Source: an uncultured Mediterranea sp.
GTDB lineage: Bacteria > Bacteroidota > Bacteroidia > Bacteroidales > Bacteroidaceae
Assembly (NCBI RefSeq): GCF_902493215.1
Contig: NZ_CABUOL010000011.1
Span: forward strand, 1 to 64,000
DNA length: 64,000 bases
Direction: 5' to 3'
Shown here: in pieces, positions 17,382 to 26,221 of the stretch
Layout of the letters: each line of letters begins with the position of its first letter
How positions within the stretch are numbered: position 1 is the stretch's first letter
Program-made: the position numbers and the translations under genes
Notes under the pieces: generated by a model
Seen by the model: only the letters and a program-made list of their open reading frames with translations
Told to the model about the DNA's origin: nothing
Database searches by the model: none

Positions 17382-19355
17382 ATGAAAAAAATAATGATAT
17401 GCGCAGCCTTGCTGGGTGGATTGGCCTTGACTGGTTGCAACGATAGCTTTCTGGAAAAATATCCGGTGACTTCACCGACGGAAGAAAACGCTTTCCAGAA
17501 TTATGATAATTTTCAGGCTTTCATGTGGCCTTGTTACGAGATTTTCAGTAATACAACAATCCGTACTTCTTTTGCCGGAAATGGCTGGGGTAATGGTGGC
17601 GGGCAATACACAGGCGATGCAGATGCCGGATATCTGAATTATCGCAGCCCGAGTGGTTTTAACCAGTTTGCCTATCAGACCAAAGGTAGTACGGCCTCGG
17701 GTAACGGTTGGGATTTTAGCGGTGTACTTCGTCGTGTCAATATCATGCTTTCGCATTTGGATGATTCTGGTATGAGCGATGCTGAGAAGGACCATTGGAA
17801 AGCGGTGGGATACTTCTTCCATTCGTATTGGTATATGGAGTTGATTGACCGTTTTGGTGATGTACCTTGGGTGGACAAGGTTTTGAGCGAAAGTTCACCT
17901 GAAATTTACGAAGGACGTAGGGACCGTAAGGAGGTTGCCGATATGGTACTGGAACGTCTGAAATGGGCCGAAGAGCACATAGGTGATTTTGAATCGCAAG
18001 ATGGAGAGAATACGATCAATGTGGATTGTGTCAGAGCCGTTATTTCCCGTTTTGCATTGCGTGAAGGTACGTGGCGTAAATATCATGGACTGGGTGATGA
18101 AGAAAAATATCTGAATGAGTGTATCCGCGTTTCAGAACTATTGATGGCGGCTTATCCTACGCTTTATACGGGTACAGACGGGCAGCCGGGAGCAGGTTAT
18201 GGTGAAATGTGGACAACGGACGATTTGGGTAATGTGCCGGGAATCATCCTTTATAAATCATATGTTTCAGGAGTAAATCCAGTGCAAGGTGGATGCTATG
18301 TAGAGCATACTTCTTCATCGGACATTGAGATGAACCAGAATACGGTGGATCTTTATTTGATGAAGAATGGCAAACCTATTCATAACGTTGCATCCAATTA
18401 TCATGGGAATGCTACGATGTATGATGTGTTCCGTGATCGTGACCCTCGTATGTATCATACCATCATGCCTCCTTATAAGGTGATTGCAAATGGAGCTAAC
18501 AAACCGGCCCAGAATCCGAATGCATCATGGGGATATACAGACAATCCTGCCGATCGCGAATATATAGATATAATGGGTGAAAATTATTCATGCAGCAATC
18601 CGGGTGTTGGTATGAAGCGTTTGCCGGCGCAGAACTGGTCTGCTTCATTGGTACCTGAAATTCCTAGAATCGGTACGGGTGGTGCTTTTGTACAATGTCG
18701 ATCCGGTTATTATATTTGGAAATTGTATTGTTGCTGGGAAGAAAACTTTAACAATGGCCAGTTGAACGTAGCCGATAAGCCGATTTTCAAGATCGAAGAA
18801 ACGTTGTTGAATTATGCGGAAGCCAAGGCCGAATTGGGACAATTTACCCAAACAGAAGCGGACAAGAGTATCAACTTGCTGCGTAGACGTGCAGGTGTTT
18901 CCGATATGATTGTGTCCGAGATTGATGATAATTTTGATCCTGAACGGCCTTACTATTATCCAGCCGGCAATGATGCAGGAATTCGAGTACCGGCCTTGTT
19001 ATGGGAAGTTCGTCGTGAACGTATTATAGAACTGATGGGCGAAGGTTTTGGTTTTTATGATATACGCCGTTGGCGTATGGCTCCCTGGTTCCTTAACCGT
19101 GCCGCAAAAGGTATTTGGGCATCAAAGAGTTTTGCACAGTCTGTGGGTATGACACTTTACAATGAATCTACAGGACTTTCTGACGGACAAAACGGTTCGA
19201 TGACCGAGGGGTACTTGTATCTGTTCAATGATCCCCAAGCTGAAGGAAAAGGTTGGGATGATAAATATTATCTCTATCAGGTACCGACTGATGAATTTAT
19301 TCTTAATCCTGATTTGACGCAAAACCCGGGTTGGGGAAAAGGTGGAGAAGATTGA
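17382..19355 (+). CDS. SusD/RagB-family surface lipoprotein
   Basis: A 657-residue glycan-binding partner of the preceding SusC. Lipobox LALTGC puts the lipid anchor at Cys19. The N-terminal DSFLEKYPVTSPTEENAF is the usual SusD start; ETLLNYAEAKAELGQFTQTE and RRERIIELMGEGFGFYDIRR are the conserved TPR-like blocks; it ends LNPDLTQNPGWGKGG, close to the family ending. With SusC and the downstream sulfatase it suggests uptake of a sulfated or galactose-containing glycan, which is an inference. Co-transcription with susC is likely from the 31-base gap. Confidence 0.95.
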   Translation: MKKIMICAALLGGLALTGCNDSFLEKYPVTSPTEENAFQNYDNFQAFMWPCYEIFSNTTIRTSFAGNGWGNGGGQYTGDADAGYLNYRSPSGFNQFAYQTKGSTASGNGWDFSGVLRRVNIMLSHLDDSGMSDAEKDHWKAVGYFFHSYWYMELIDRFGDVPWVDKVLSESSPEIYEGRRDRKEVADMVLERLKWAEEHIGDFESQDGENTINVDCVRAVISRFALREGTWRKYHGLGDEEKYLNECIRVSELLMAAYPTLYTGTDGQPGAGYGEMWTTDDLGNVPGIILYKSYVSGVNPVQGGCYVEHTSSSDIEMNQNTVDLYLMKNGKPIHNVASNYHGNATMYDVFRDRDPRMYHTIMPPYKVIANGANKPAQNPNASWGYTDNPADREYIDIMGENYSCSNPGVGMKRLPAQNWSASLVPEIPRIGTGGAFVQCRSGYYIWKLYCCWEENFNNGQLNVADKPIFKIEETLLNYAEAKAELGQFTQTEADKSINLLRRRAGVSDMIVSEIDDNFDPERPYYYPAGNDAGIRVPALLWEVRRERIIELMGEGFGFYDIRRWRMAPWFLNRAAKGIWASKSFAQSVGMTLYNESTGLSDGQNGSMTEGYLYLFNDPQAEGKGWDDKYYLYQVPTDEFILNPDLTQNPGWGKGGED

Positions 19356-19485
19356 TTTAGGGTAATGAAGATTTTGTAACACTTTGGGCGTAGATGAATG
19401 GGCAGGTCGTTCTCTCAAAATCATCTGCGCCCATTGTCTGTTTTTCCAAAATATTCTGTATCTTTACGCTTCAAAATATGATTCT

Positions 19486-21021
19486 ATGAAAAAGATTGTT
19501 CATTTTATTCCTTCGGCTGCTTTGGCCGTTGTTGCTTGTCCTTCAGTAATGTTGGCGGCTGATAAACCTGATTCGGACAAACCGAACATCATCTTTATTC
19601 TGTGTGACGACATGGGTTACGGCGACCTGGCCTGCTATGGTCAGAAGTATATCCAGACGCCCAATCTGGACCGGATGGCGGCCGAGGGCATGCTCTTTAC
19701 GCAAGCCTATGCGGGCAGTCCTGTCAGTGCGCCGTCGCGTGCATCACTGATGACGGGGCAGCATTCGGGACACGGGCATGTACGTGGAAACAAAGAGTAT
19801 TGGACCAATGCCTCTTTGATGAAATATGGCAACAACGATGAATATACCGTTGTTGGCCAGGAACCTTACGATCCCGATCACATCATCTTGCCCGAAATCA
19901 TGAAGAAGAACGGTTATACCACCGGTATGTTCGGCAAGTGGGCGGGCGGTTACGAAGGTTCGTGCTCCACGCCCGACAAGCGCGGCATCGACGAATACTA
20001 TGGCTTCATCTGCCAGTTCCAGGCCCATCTGTACTATCCGAACTTCCTGAACCGTTACAGCAAGTCGAAGGGTGATACGGCTACCATCCGTGTCACGATG
20101 GACGACAACATCCGCTATCCGATGTATGGCGACGACTATAAGAAGCGCCCCCAGTATTCGGCTGACATGATTCATCAGGAGGCTTTGGCCTGGCTCGACA
20201 AGCAGGACGGCAAGCAGCCATTCTACGGTTTCTTTACCTATACGTTGCCCCACGCCGAACTGGCCCAGCCCAACGACTCAATCCTGAAGGCTTATAAGAA
20301 GAAGTTTTTCGTGGACAAGACGTGGGGAGGTAGCGAAGGTTCGCGCTACAATGCCGTGGTGCATACACATGCCGAGTTTGCGGGCATGATTACCCGTCTG
20401 GATGCTTATGTGGGCGAGATTCTGGCCAAACTGAAGGAGAAGGGACTGGACGAGAATACACTGGTCATCTTCAGCAGCGACAACGGCCCTCACGAGGAAG
20501 GCGGTGCCGATCCCGAGTTCTTCGGGCGCGATGGCAAGTTGCGCGGATTGAAACGCCAGTGCTACGAAGGCGGTATCCGCATTCCCTTCATTGTACGCTG
20601 GCCGGGACATGTGCCTGCCGGTACGGTAAACGACCACCAGCTGGCCTTTTACGACGTAATGCCTACGTTCTGCGAGCTGATAGGCGACAAGAAGTTCCCC
20701 AAAAAGTATCTGAACAAGAAGTTGGAGGGCGATTGCTTCGACGGCATCTCGTTCGCTCCGACGATGCTGGGGCAGGACGATAAGCAGCAGAAGCATGACT
20801 TTCTGTATTGGGAATTCCATGAAACAGACCAGATTGGTGTGCGTATGGGCGACTGGAAACTGGTTGTGAAGAAAGGGAAAACTCATCTTTACGATTTGGC
20901 AGCAGACGTTCACGAAGATCATGACATAGCTGCCCAGCATCCCGATATTGTGGAGCAGATGGTAGGAATCATTCATCGCGAACACCGCCCGAGCGAGTTG
21001 TTCAAGGTAACATTGCCCTGA
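19486..21021 (+). CDS. Secreted Ser-type sulfatase (arylsulfatase family)
   Basis: A 511-residue sulfatase from the start at 19486, chosen because it gives a signal peptide (MKKIVHFIPSAALAVVAC...LAA); the in-frame sequence upstream lacks one. Metal site NIIFILCDDMGYGDLACYGQ; active-site signature SAPSRASLMTGQ, where the Ser of S-x-P-S-R must be converted to formylglycine by an anaerobic radical-SAM sulfatase-maturating enzyme (not in this window). Further family blocks: GMFGKWAGG, VIFSSDNGPHEEGG and MGDWKLVV. It probably desulfates host or algal glycans. The 130-base gap after susD and a TATCTTTA box near 19459 suggest an extra promoter. Confidence 0.93.
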   Translation: MKKIVHFIPSAALAVVACPSVMLAADKPDSDKPNIIFILCDDMGYGDLACYGQKYIQTPNLDRMAAEGMLFTQAYAGSPVSAPSRASLMTGQHSGHGHVRGNKEYWTNASLMKYGNNDEYTVVGQEPYDPDHIILPEIMKKNGYTTGMFGKWAGGYEGSCSTPDKRGIDEYYGFICQFQAHLYYPNFLNRYSKSKGDTATIRVTMDDNIRYPMYGDDYKKRPQYSADMIHQEALAWLDKQDGKQPFYGFFTYTLPHAELAQPNDSILKAYKKKFFVDKTWGGSEGSRYNAVVHTHAEFAGMITRLDAYVGEILAKLKEKGLDENTLVIFSSDNGPHEEGGADPEFFGRDGKLRGLKRQCYEGGIRIPFIVRWPGHVPAGTVNDHQLAFYDVMPTFCELIGDKKFPKKYLNKKLEGDCFDGISFAPTMLGQDDKQQKHDFLYWEFHETDQIGVRMGDWKLVVKKGKTHLYDLAADVHEDHDIAAQHPDIVEQMVGIIHREHRPSELFKVTLP

Positions 21022-21037
21022 TGGAAAGACAGATGAT

Positions 21038-21083
21038 ATAATGAAAGAAGGCTGCGCTCACGAACGCAGCCTTCTTTCATTAT
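21038..21083. terminator. Bidirectional terminator between sulfatase and GH27 gene
   Basis: A perfect 19-bp stem (21038-21056 with 21065-21083) with an 8-base loop, centred between two converging genes. Confidence 0.85.
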
Positions 21084-21089
21084 CCTCCT

Positions 21090-22727
21090 TTAGGATTGTG
21101 GTTCGAGCGTGATGCAGTCGATGTCCGGTGTCCAGGTGTAGGCGCTGCCCAGACGTATGGTGTTGCGGCCGGGTTCCAGTCGGACGGGCAGGCTGACGGT
21201 ACAGATACCTTCGGAGCGGTTCTTCGCCAGCTTCTTGATGGGAGCGTAGGCGTGTCCATTTACTTCTACTTCGATGAGGCGGTCGTTCACTTCTCGTTTC
21301 CCCGCTTCGGGAGGCAGGTAGGCGATGGTCAGTGTGTAGCTGCCCCCTTTGTCGCTATGGACGTTGCTCCATTCCATGTAGTTGTCTTTGCTTCCGCCGA
21401 TGTGGGTCACAATCATTCGTCCCGAAGCTCCTTCAAAGGGTTGGGGGCTGATGATGCGTTTCTGTTTGCCCAGGTCGTTGTAGAGAGGAAGGTAAGCCCA
21501 TTCGGCTTCATAGCGGGTCGGTTCGAGGCGCTGTTCTGCCTTGAGGCGCAGAATTTTTACACTGTGCGGCGGTAAGGTGTACGACAGGTATTCTCGGATT
21601 GCTTTTTCGTCTTTTTGCTTCACGAGGTCGCGCACTTTCACTTTCCCGCCCAATTCAAGCAGGTCCAGCGGAACGTGGAAGGCACATGTGCTGTCCGACG
21701 GATTGTAAAGGGCGGCGGCACGCACATTACCACGTAGCTGTTCGATGTCTTTCACCAACACGTATCCTTCTCCCTCGTGTTGCACCACGTAGGCCTGGAG
21801 GCCCAGCGGATCTTGGTTGAGCGCTATCAGTTCCTTGTTTTTCAGTAGTTTCAGGGAGGCGTCTGGGATAGCCGTCAGGTCACATCCGATGAGCAGCGGA
21901 GAGCTCATGAGACACCACATCCCGAAGTGTACTTCCTCTTCTGTTTGTGTCAGGCCGCGGCCTATTTCCAGCATGTCCATGTCGTTATAGTGTCCGCCTC
22001 CTGCATAAGCAGATAGGTAGAGGTTTTTCCGGATGATGGATTTCACGGAACTCCAACGGGGCGATATATCGCCGCTGATGCGCCACGAACGGGCCAGGTC
22101 GCGTGCCCAGGTACCGGGGAAGGCCCACCGGCAGATGTTGACCGAGATGTCGCGCGGGCATACTTCCCGAATGGCTTTGCTGATGGCAGTGTACCGTTCA
22201 CGTTCGTCCAGGTCGAGTTGCTGTCCGGCACCGCAATAGTCTATTTTGATAAAGTCGAAACCCCATTGGTTGAAGTAAAGGTCGGCATCCTGCTTCTCAT
22301 GGCCGTACAGGCCGACGCCTACCCCATTGAGATCGGCATCCCAAAGCGAGCCGCAGGTATTGGCTCCGGCATCGGAGTAGATACCGGCTTTCAGTCCGAG
22401 GCGGTGGATGTGGTCGGCCACACACTTGACACCGTTGGGGAAACGTTCGGGATGTGTCTGTAGTATCCCTTTCTCGTTGCGGTACCCGAAGAAACCGTCG
22501 TCGATGTTGATGTATTTGTAGCCGGCATCCTTCAGCCCGAGTGAAATCATGGCTTCGGCCTGCCGTTTGATGAGGTCTTCACTGATGTTGATGCGGTAGG
22601 TGTTCCACGAACTCCAGCCCATGATGGGAGGAACTATTGTAGATTGTCTTTGAGCCTGGATGGACGTGGCGGCTGTCAGAAAAATAAATAGAGAGGTACA
22701 GACATTGGTAAATAATGTATGTTTCAT
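21090..22727 (-). CDS. GH27 alpha-galactosidase-like enzyme with C-terminal carbohydrate-binding domain
   Basis: A 545-residue secreted hydrolase (signal peptide ends near SIQAQ). GH27 features: PPIMGWSSWNTYRINISED at the start of the barrel, YINIDDGFFGYRN, nucleophile Asp in FDFIKIDYCGAG, acid/base Asp in WRISGDISPRW, and LIGCDLTAIPD. About residues 395-545 form a CBM35-like beta-sandwich (ARYEAEWAYLPLY-type start, here RYEAEWAYLPLYND, and NYMEWSNVHSDKGGSYTLTI). It releases terminal alpha-galactose, or possibly alpha-GalNAc or beta-arabinopyranose, all known within GH27. Convergent with the sulfatase; likely part of the same glycan programme. Confidence 0.9.
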   Translation of the reverse strand: MKHTLFTNVCTSLFIFLTAATSIQAQRQSTIVPPIMGWSSWNTYRINISEDLIKRQAEAMISLGLKDAGYKYINIDDGFFGYRNEKGILQTHPERFPNGVKCVADHIHRLGLKAGIYSDAGANTCGSLWDADLNGVGVGLYGHEKQDADLYFNQWGFDFIKIDYCGAGQQLDLDERERYTAISKAIREVCPRDISVNICRWAFPGTWARDLARSWRISGDISPRWSSVKSIIRKNLYLSAYAGGGHYNDMDMLEIGRGLTQTEEEVHFGMWCLMSSPLLIGCDLTAIPDASLKLLKNKELIALNQDPLGLQAYVVQHEGEGYVLVKDIEQLRGNVRAAALYNPSDSTCAFHVPLDLLELGGKVKVRDLVKQKDEKAIREYLSYTLPPHSVKILRLKAEQRLEPTRYEAEWAYLPLYNDLGKQKRIISPQPFEGASGRMIVTHIGGSKDNYMEWSNVHSDKGGSYTLTIAYLPPEAGKREVNDRLIEVEVNGHAYAPIKKLAKNRSEGICTVSLPVRLEPGRNTIRLGSAYTWTPDIDCITLEPQS

Positions 22728-22747
22728 GGCTAAATGGGTGAGGGATT

Positions 22748-22792
22748 AAAAAAATAAAGATGCCATCTTATCGGTTGGCAAGATGGCATCTT
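22748..22792 (-). terminator. Terminator after korAB
   Basis: A 13-bp stem (22757-22769 with 22780-22792), followed on the minus strand by TTTATTTTTTT. It lies 18 bases past the korB stop. Confidence 0.85.
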
Positions 22793-22809
22793 CGGTTAGG
22801 AAGAGAAGT

Positions 22810-23814
22810 TTATTTTACTTCCCAAGTATCGTTGGTCATCAGCAGCTCTTCGAAGTTGTGATAGTTCTTCTTGGCGCTCACTTCCTCAATCTGGGCATGT
22901 ACGGCCTCGTCATAGGTCGGCTCGTCCACGTCGCGGATGACGCCGAGGGCGATGGGGAAGTCCGGCCCTTCCATCAGCGCGAGTTTCAGCTGTAGGGTGT
23001 TGTCCATACAGTGGGCGTCGTGCACCAGGATGTCTTTCTCGGTGATGCCGTTTTCGCCCAACTTCACCACTTTCAGGCCGAAACCTTCCTGCATCAGGCC
23101 ATATTCGCGGTTTTCGCCGAAAATCATCGGCTTGCCGTGTTCCAGATAGATGGCGTTCTTGGCGCGTCCTTCCTTGTTGTAAACAGAGTCGTGCGTACCG
23201 TTGTTGAAGATGACGCAGTTCTGGAGGATTTCGCAGACGGCGGCACCTTTATGGTTGTAGGCTGCTTTCAGGATTTCTACCGTGCCGGCAGCATCGGTGG
23301 CTACGGCACGTGCGAAGAAACGTCCGCGTGCACCGAAGCACAGTTCGGCGGGATGGAAAGGATCTTCTACAGTGCCGTAGGGCGATGACTTGCTGACAAA
23401 GCCGCGGGGCGACGTCGGCGAGTATTGTCCCTTGGTCAGACCGTAGATGCGGTTGTTCAGCAGAATCATGTTCAGGTCGATGTTGCGGCGTACGGCGTGG
23501 ATGAAGTGATTGCCGCCGATGGCCAGCCCGTCACCGTCGCCTGAAATCTGCCAGACGGCCAGATTGGGATTGGTGACTTTGGCACCGGTCGAGATAGCGG
23601 CCGCACGGCCGTGGATGGTCTGCATGGCATACGTATTCATATAATAGGGCAGACGGCTGGAGCATCCGATACCCGAGATGACGGCTGTTTCCCACGGAGC
23701 CTTGCCTATTTCGGCCATGGCCTTGTGCAGGGAGGCCAGGAAGAAGTGGTCGCCGCAGCCCGGACACCAACGGGGTTGTCCTTTCTTGAAGTCTTTAGCT
23801 GTATATTCGTTCAT
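22810..23814 (-). CDS. korB: 2-oxoglutarate:ferredoxin oxidoreductase, beta (TPP) subunit
   Basis: A 334-residue thiamine-diphosphate subunit. Seen: RWCPGCGDHFFLASL (iron-sulfur/TPP entry motif), ISGDGDGLAIGGNHFIHAVR and NNRIYGLTKGQYSPTSP (the TPP/Mg GDG...N motif). With KorA it decarboxylates 2-oxoglutarate to succinyl-CoA or runs in reverse, using ferredoxin. Cytoplasmic. It begins 19 bases after the korA stop and is followed by a strong terminator, so korAB is a two-gene operon. Confidence 0.95.
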   Translation of the reverse strand: MNEYTAKDFKKGQPRWCPGCGDHFFLASLHKAMAEIGKAPWETAVISGIGCSSRLPYYMNTYAMQTIHGRAAAISTGAKVTNPNLAVWQISGDGDGLAIGGNHFIHAVRRNIDLNMILLNNRIYGLTKGQYSPTSPRGFVSKSSPYGTVEDPFHPAELCFGARGRFFARAVATDAAGTVEILKAAYNHKGAAVCEILQNCVIFNNGTHDSVYNKEGRAKNAIYLEHGKPMIFGENREYGLMQEGFGLKVVKLGENGITEKDILVHDAHCMDNTLQLKLALMEGPDFPIALGVIRDVDEPTYDEAVHAQIEEVSAKKNYHNFEELLMTNDTWEVK

Positions 23815-23833
23815 AATTGTGTCCTCCTCGATT

Positions 23834-25684
23834 TTATTGGTTGATGATTTCGTTGAATGCCTTGACCAGTTCGGCTACGACGAAGGGTTGTCCTTTCACT
23901 TCGTTGAATTGGTAAGGAGTGAAATTGTCTACCTTCATGCGCAGGTAGGCGGCAAACTGTCCCAGGTTCTGTTCGGCTACCACTACTTTCTTGTAGCGTT
24001 TCAGTACCTCTTCTGTGTTCTTGGGCAGCGGGTTCAGGAAGCTGAAGTGCGCCAGGGCTACCTTCTTGCCAGCTTTGATCATTTCGTCCATAGCCGAATA
24101 GAGATGTCCGTATGTACCGCCGAAACCTACGATAAGCAGGTCAGCATCGTCGGCACAGCCTTGTACCTGAACGTCGGGCACGGGAATCTTGGCAACCTTC
24201 TCGGCACGCAGGTGACACATCAGGTTATGGTTCTCCGGATCGGTGGAGATGGCACCTGTATTACTGTCTTTTTCCAGACCACCCAGGATGTGCGTGTAGC
24301 CTTCTTGACCGGGGATGGCCCAATAGCGGACACCGGTTTCGGGATTACGGCGGTAGGGTGTATAGTTGTCCTTCATGTCGGCGGGCGCATAAGGCGGGTT
24401 GATGGCCGGGTATTCAGCCAGCTTGGGCAATTTCCAGGCACCTGAGCCGTTGGCTACGTAACCATCGGTCAGCAACACGACGGGAGTCATGTGCTCCAGG
24501 GCAATCTTGCTGGCCATATAGGCAGCATCGAAACAGTTGGTAGGCGATGTGGCTGCAATGACAGGCATGGGGCTTTCACCGTTACGGCCGAAGAGGGCTT
24601 GCAACAGGTCGGTCTGTTCCGACTTGGTGGGCAGGCCTGTGGAAGGACCGCCGCGCTGTACGTCGAGCACCACGAGCGGCAGCTCGGTAATGACAGCCAG
24701 GTTCATGGCTTCGGACTTCAGACATACACCGGGGCCCGAGGTGGAGGTTACGGCCAGTGCGCCGGCAAACGAGGCACCGATGGCGGTGGCGCAACCTGAA
24801 ATTTCGTCTTCACATTGTACGGTCATCACGCCCAGTGACTTGTGCTTGGACAGTTCGTGCAGCACATCCGTGGCTGGAGTGATGGGGTAGGAGCCGAGGA
24901 ACAGTTTCAGTCCGGCTTTCTCGGCAGCGGCGATGAAGCCGTAGGCTGTAGCCTTGTTGCCGGTGATGTCCATGTAGCGTCCGGGCACCTTTACCTTACT
25001 CTCGATGCGGCAGGTGGCGTGTGCGATGGAAGCGTGTGTGTTGTGTCCGTAGTCCCAGCCGGCGTGGATGACCTTGATGTTGGCTTCGGCCACTTGGGGC
25101 TTCTTGCCGAACTTTTCGCGGATGAAGTCTTCGGCTATCTTGAGGTCGCGGTCGAAGAGCCAGCACACCAGACCGACGGCGAACATGTTGCGGCATTTCA
25201 GGATGGATTTGTTGTCCATGCCCGTTGAGGCCAGGCAGTCTTTCACCATCGTCGTGATGGAGGCGGCAATGACTTCCTGCTTGATGCCCATTTCTTCGAT
25301 GGGGTTTTCGGTCTGGAAGGCTGCCTTTTCAAGATCAGACTTCTGGAAAGCGTCGGTATCGATGATAATCGTACCGTTGGGTTTGACGAATTTATATTGT
25401 GTCTTCAGTGCGGCTGCGTTCATGGCGACCAGTACGTCACACTGGTCACCGGGTGTATATACCTTCTGTGCGCCGATGTGAACTTGGAAGCCGGAGACAC
25501 CCGTCAGTGAACCTTGCGGGGCGCGGATATCTGCCGGATAGTCGGGAAAAGTACTGATGTCGTTTCCTACCGTAGCCGAAACTGTTGAAAAGATGTTGCC
25601 GGCGAGCTGCATTCCGTCGCCGGAGTCGCCGGAGAAGCGTACTACCACTTCGTCCAGGTCTTTGACCATCATGTCGTTTGCCAT
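23834..25684 (-). CDS. korA: 2-oxoglutarate:ferredoxin oxidoreductase, fused gamma-alpha subunit
   Basis: A 616-residue protein. Residues 1-190 are the gamma domain (VVRFSGDSGDGMQLAGNIFS); the alpha domain follows from about residue 215 (LGSYPITPATDVLHELSKH, the conserved pyrimidine-binding YPITP motif), with TSTSGPGVCLKSEAMNLAVI and DVQRGGPSTGLPTKSEQTDL typical of Kor/Por alpha subunits. The gamma-alpha fusion is standard for Bacteroidetes Kor. The substrate is assigned by overall family resemblance; related 2-oxoacid reductases share the architecture. Confidence 0.94.
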   Translation of the reverse strand: MANDMMVKDLDEVVVRFSGDSGDGMQLAGNIFSTVSATVGNDISTFPDYPADIRAPQGSLTGVSGFQVHIGAQKVYTPGDQCDVLVAMNAAALKTQYKFVKPNGTIIIDTDAFQKSDLEKAAFQTENPIEEMGIKQEVIAASITTMVKDCLASTGMDNKSILKCRNMFAVGLVCWLFDRDLKIAEDFIREKFGKKPQVAEANIKVIHAGWDYGHNTHASIAHATCRIESKVKVPGRYMDITGNKATAYGFIAAAEKAGLKLFLGSYPITPATDVLHELSKHKSLGVMTVQCEDEISGCATAIGASFAGALAVTSTSGPGVCLKSEAMNLAVITELPLVVLDVQRGGPSTGLPTKSEQTDLLQALFGRNGESPMPVIAATSPTNCFDAAYMASKIALEHMTPVVLLTDGYVANGSGAWKLPKLAEYPAINPPYAPADMKDNYTPYRRNPETGVRYWAIPGQEGYTHILGGLEKDSNTGAISTDPENHNLMCHLRAEKVAKIPVPDVQVQGCADDADLLIVGFGGTYGHLYSAMDEMIKAGKKVALAHFSFLNPLPKNTEEVLKRYKKVVVAEQNLGQFAAYLRMKVDNFTPYQFNEVKGQPFVVAELVKAFNEIINQ

Positions 25685-25796
25685 AACTTACGATTTTCTT
25701 AGGTTAATTTTATGGATATGCGTTCAACGCAGTTCGCAAATGTCGGAAAGTTAATCGGATTAACAAAACTTTTTTCGGAAAATCAACAGAAAGTAT

Positions 25797-25804
25797 TATC
25801 TTTG
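25797..25804 (+). promoter_or_regulatory. -7 box upstream of tRNA-Arg
   Basis: Exact TATCTTTG, 40 bases before the tRNA 5' end. No clear TTTG at -33. Confidence 0.5.
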
Positions 25805-25844
25805 CGACCTGTTCTTGCAATTGTTTGCAGAATTTTAGTTAAAC

Positions 25845-25916
25845 GGCCTTGTAGTTCAACGGATAGAATAGAAGTTTCCTAAACTTTAGATAGGGGTTCG
25901 ATTCCCCTCGGGGCTA
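25845..25916 (+). tRNA. tRNA-Arg (anticodon CCT)
   Basis: Acceptor GGCCTTG pairs with CGGGGCT (25909-25915), with several G-T pairs. D-stem GTTC/GAAT, anticodon loop TTCCTAA with anticodon CCT reading AGG, T-arm GGGGTTCGATTCCCC. CCA is not encoded. It lies between korA (divergent) and a terminator hairpin. Confidence 0.93.
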
Positions 25917-25918
25917 CA

Positions 25919-25957
25919 TAAAGGGATGTCTGGTTCGGACCGGCATCCCTTTATTGT
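25919..25957 (+). terminator. Terminator after tRNA-Arg
   Basis: TAAAGGGATG (25919-25928) pairs with CATCCCTTTA (25944-25953), followed by TTGTTTG. It begins 3 bases after the tRNA. Confidence 0.75.
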
Positions 25958-26036
25958 TTGTGTGGTTTTTTGTTCTTATGCTCTGTTTATAGAGTTTGGT
26001 TTCATTTTTCCAGCCGATGCGGGGTATGGTACTGAC

Positions 26037-26128
26037 GGAGCACTTCCTTGGCTTCTGACGAAGTGCTTTCTTGAGTTCTGACGAAGCACTTCCTTACTTC
26101 CTCATGCAGTGCTTCGTTGGAAGGAGGG
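26037..26128. repeat. Tandem array, four 23-bp units, same family as the array at 7900
   Basis: Units start at 26037, 26060, 26083 and 26106, an exact 23-bp period. Cores are GGAGCACTTCC, GAAGTGCTTTC, GAAGCACTTCC and GCAGTGCTTCG. The junction CTCATGCAGTGCTTCGT also has a close match in the array at 7900 (CATGCAGTGCTTCGT at 8012-8026). It lies between tRNA-Arg and the converging secDF; the remainder of 25958-26221 holds only the secDF terminator. Confidence 0.85.
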
Positions 26129-26161
26129 GAAGGTGTTGTTCAAGAAACACGGCTCATGGCA

Positions 26162-26197
26162 TAAAAAAACGGGGGCGCTTTTGTGAAGCGTCCCCGT
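26162..26197 (-). terminator. Terminator after secDF
   Basis: A 12-bp stem with one mismatched pair (26169-26180 with 26186-26197), followed on the minus strand by TTTTTTTATG. Confidence 0.8.
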
Positions 26198-26221
26198 CGT
26201 TGTCATATCGAAACAATCAGC

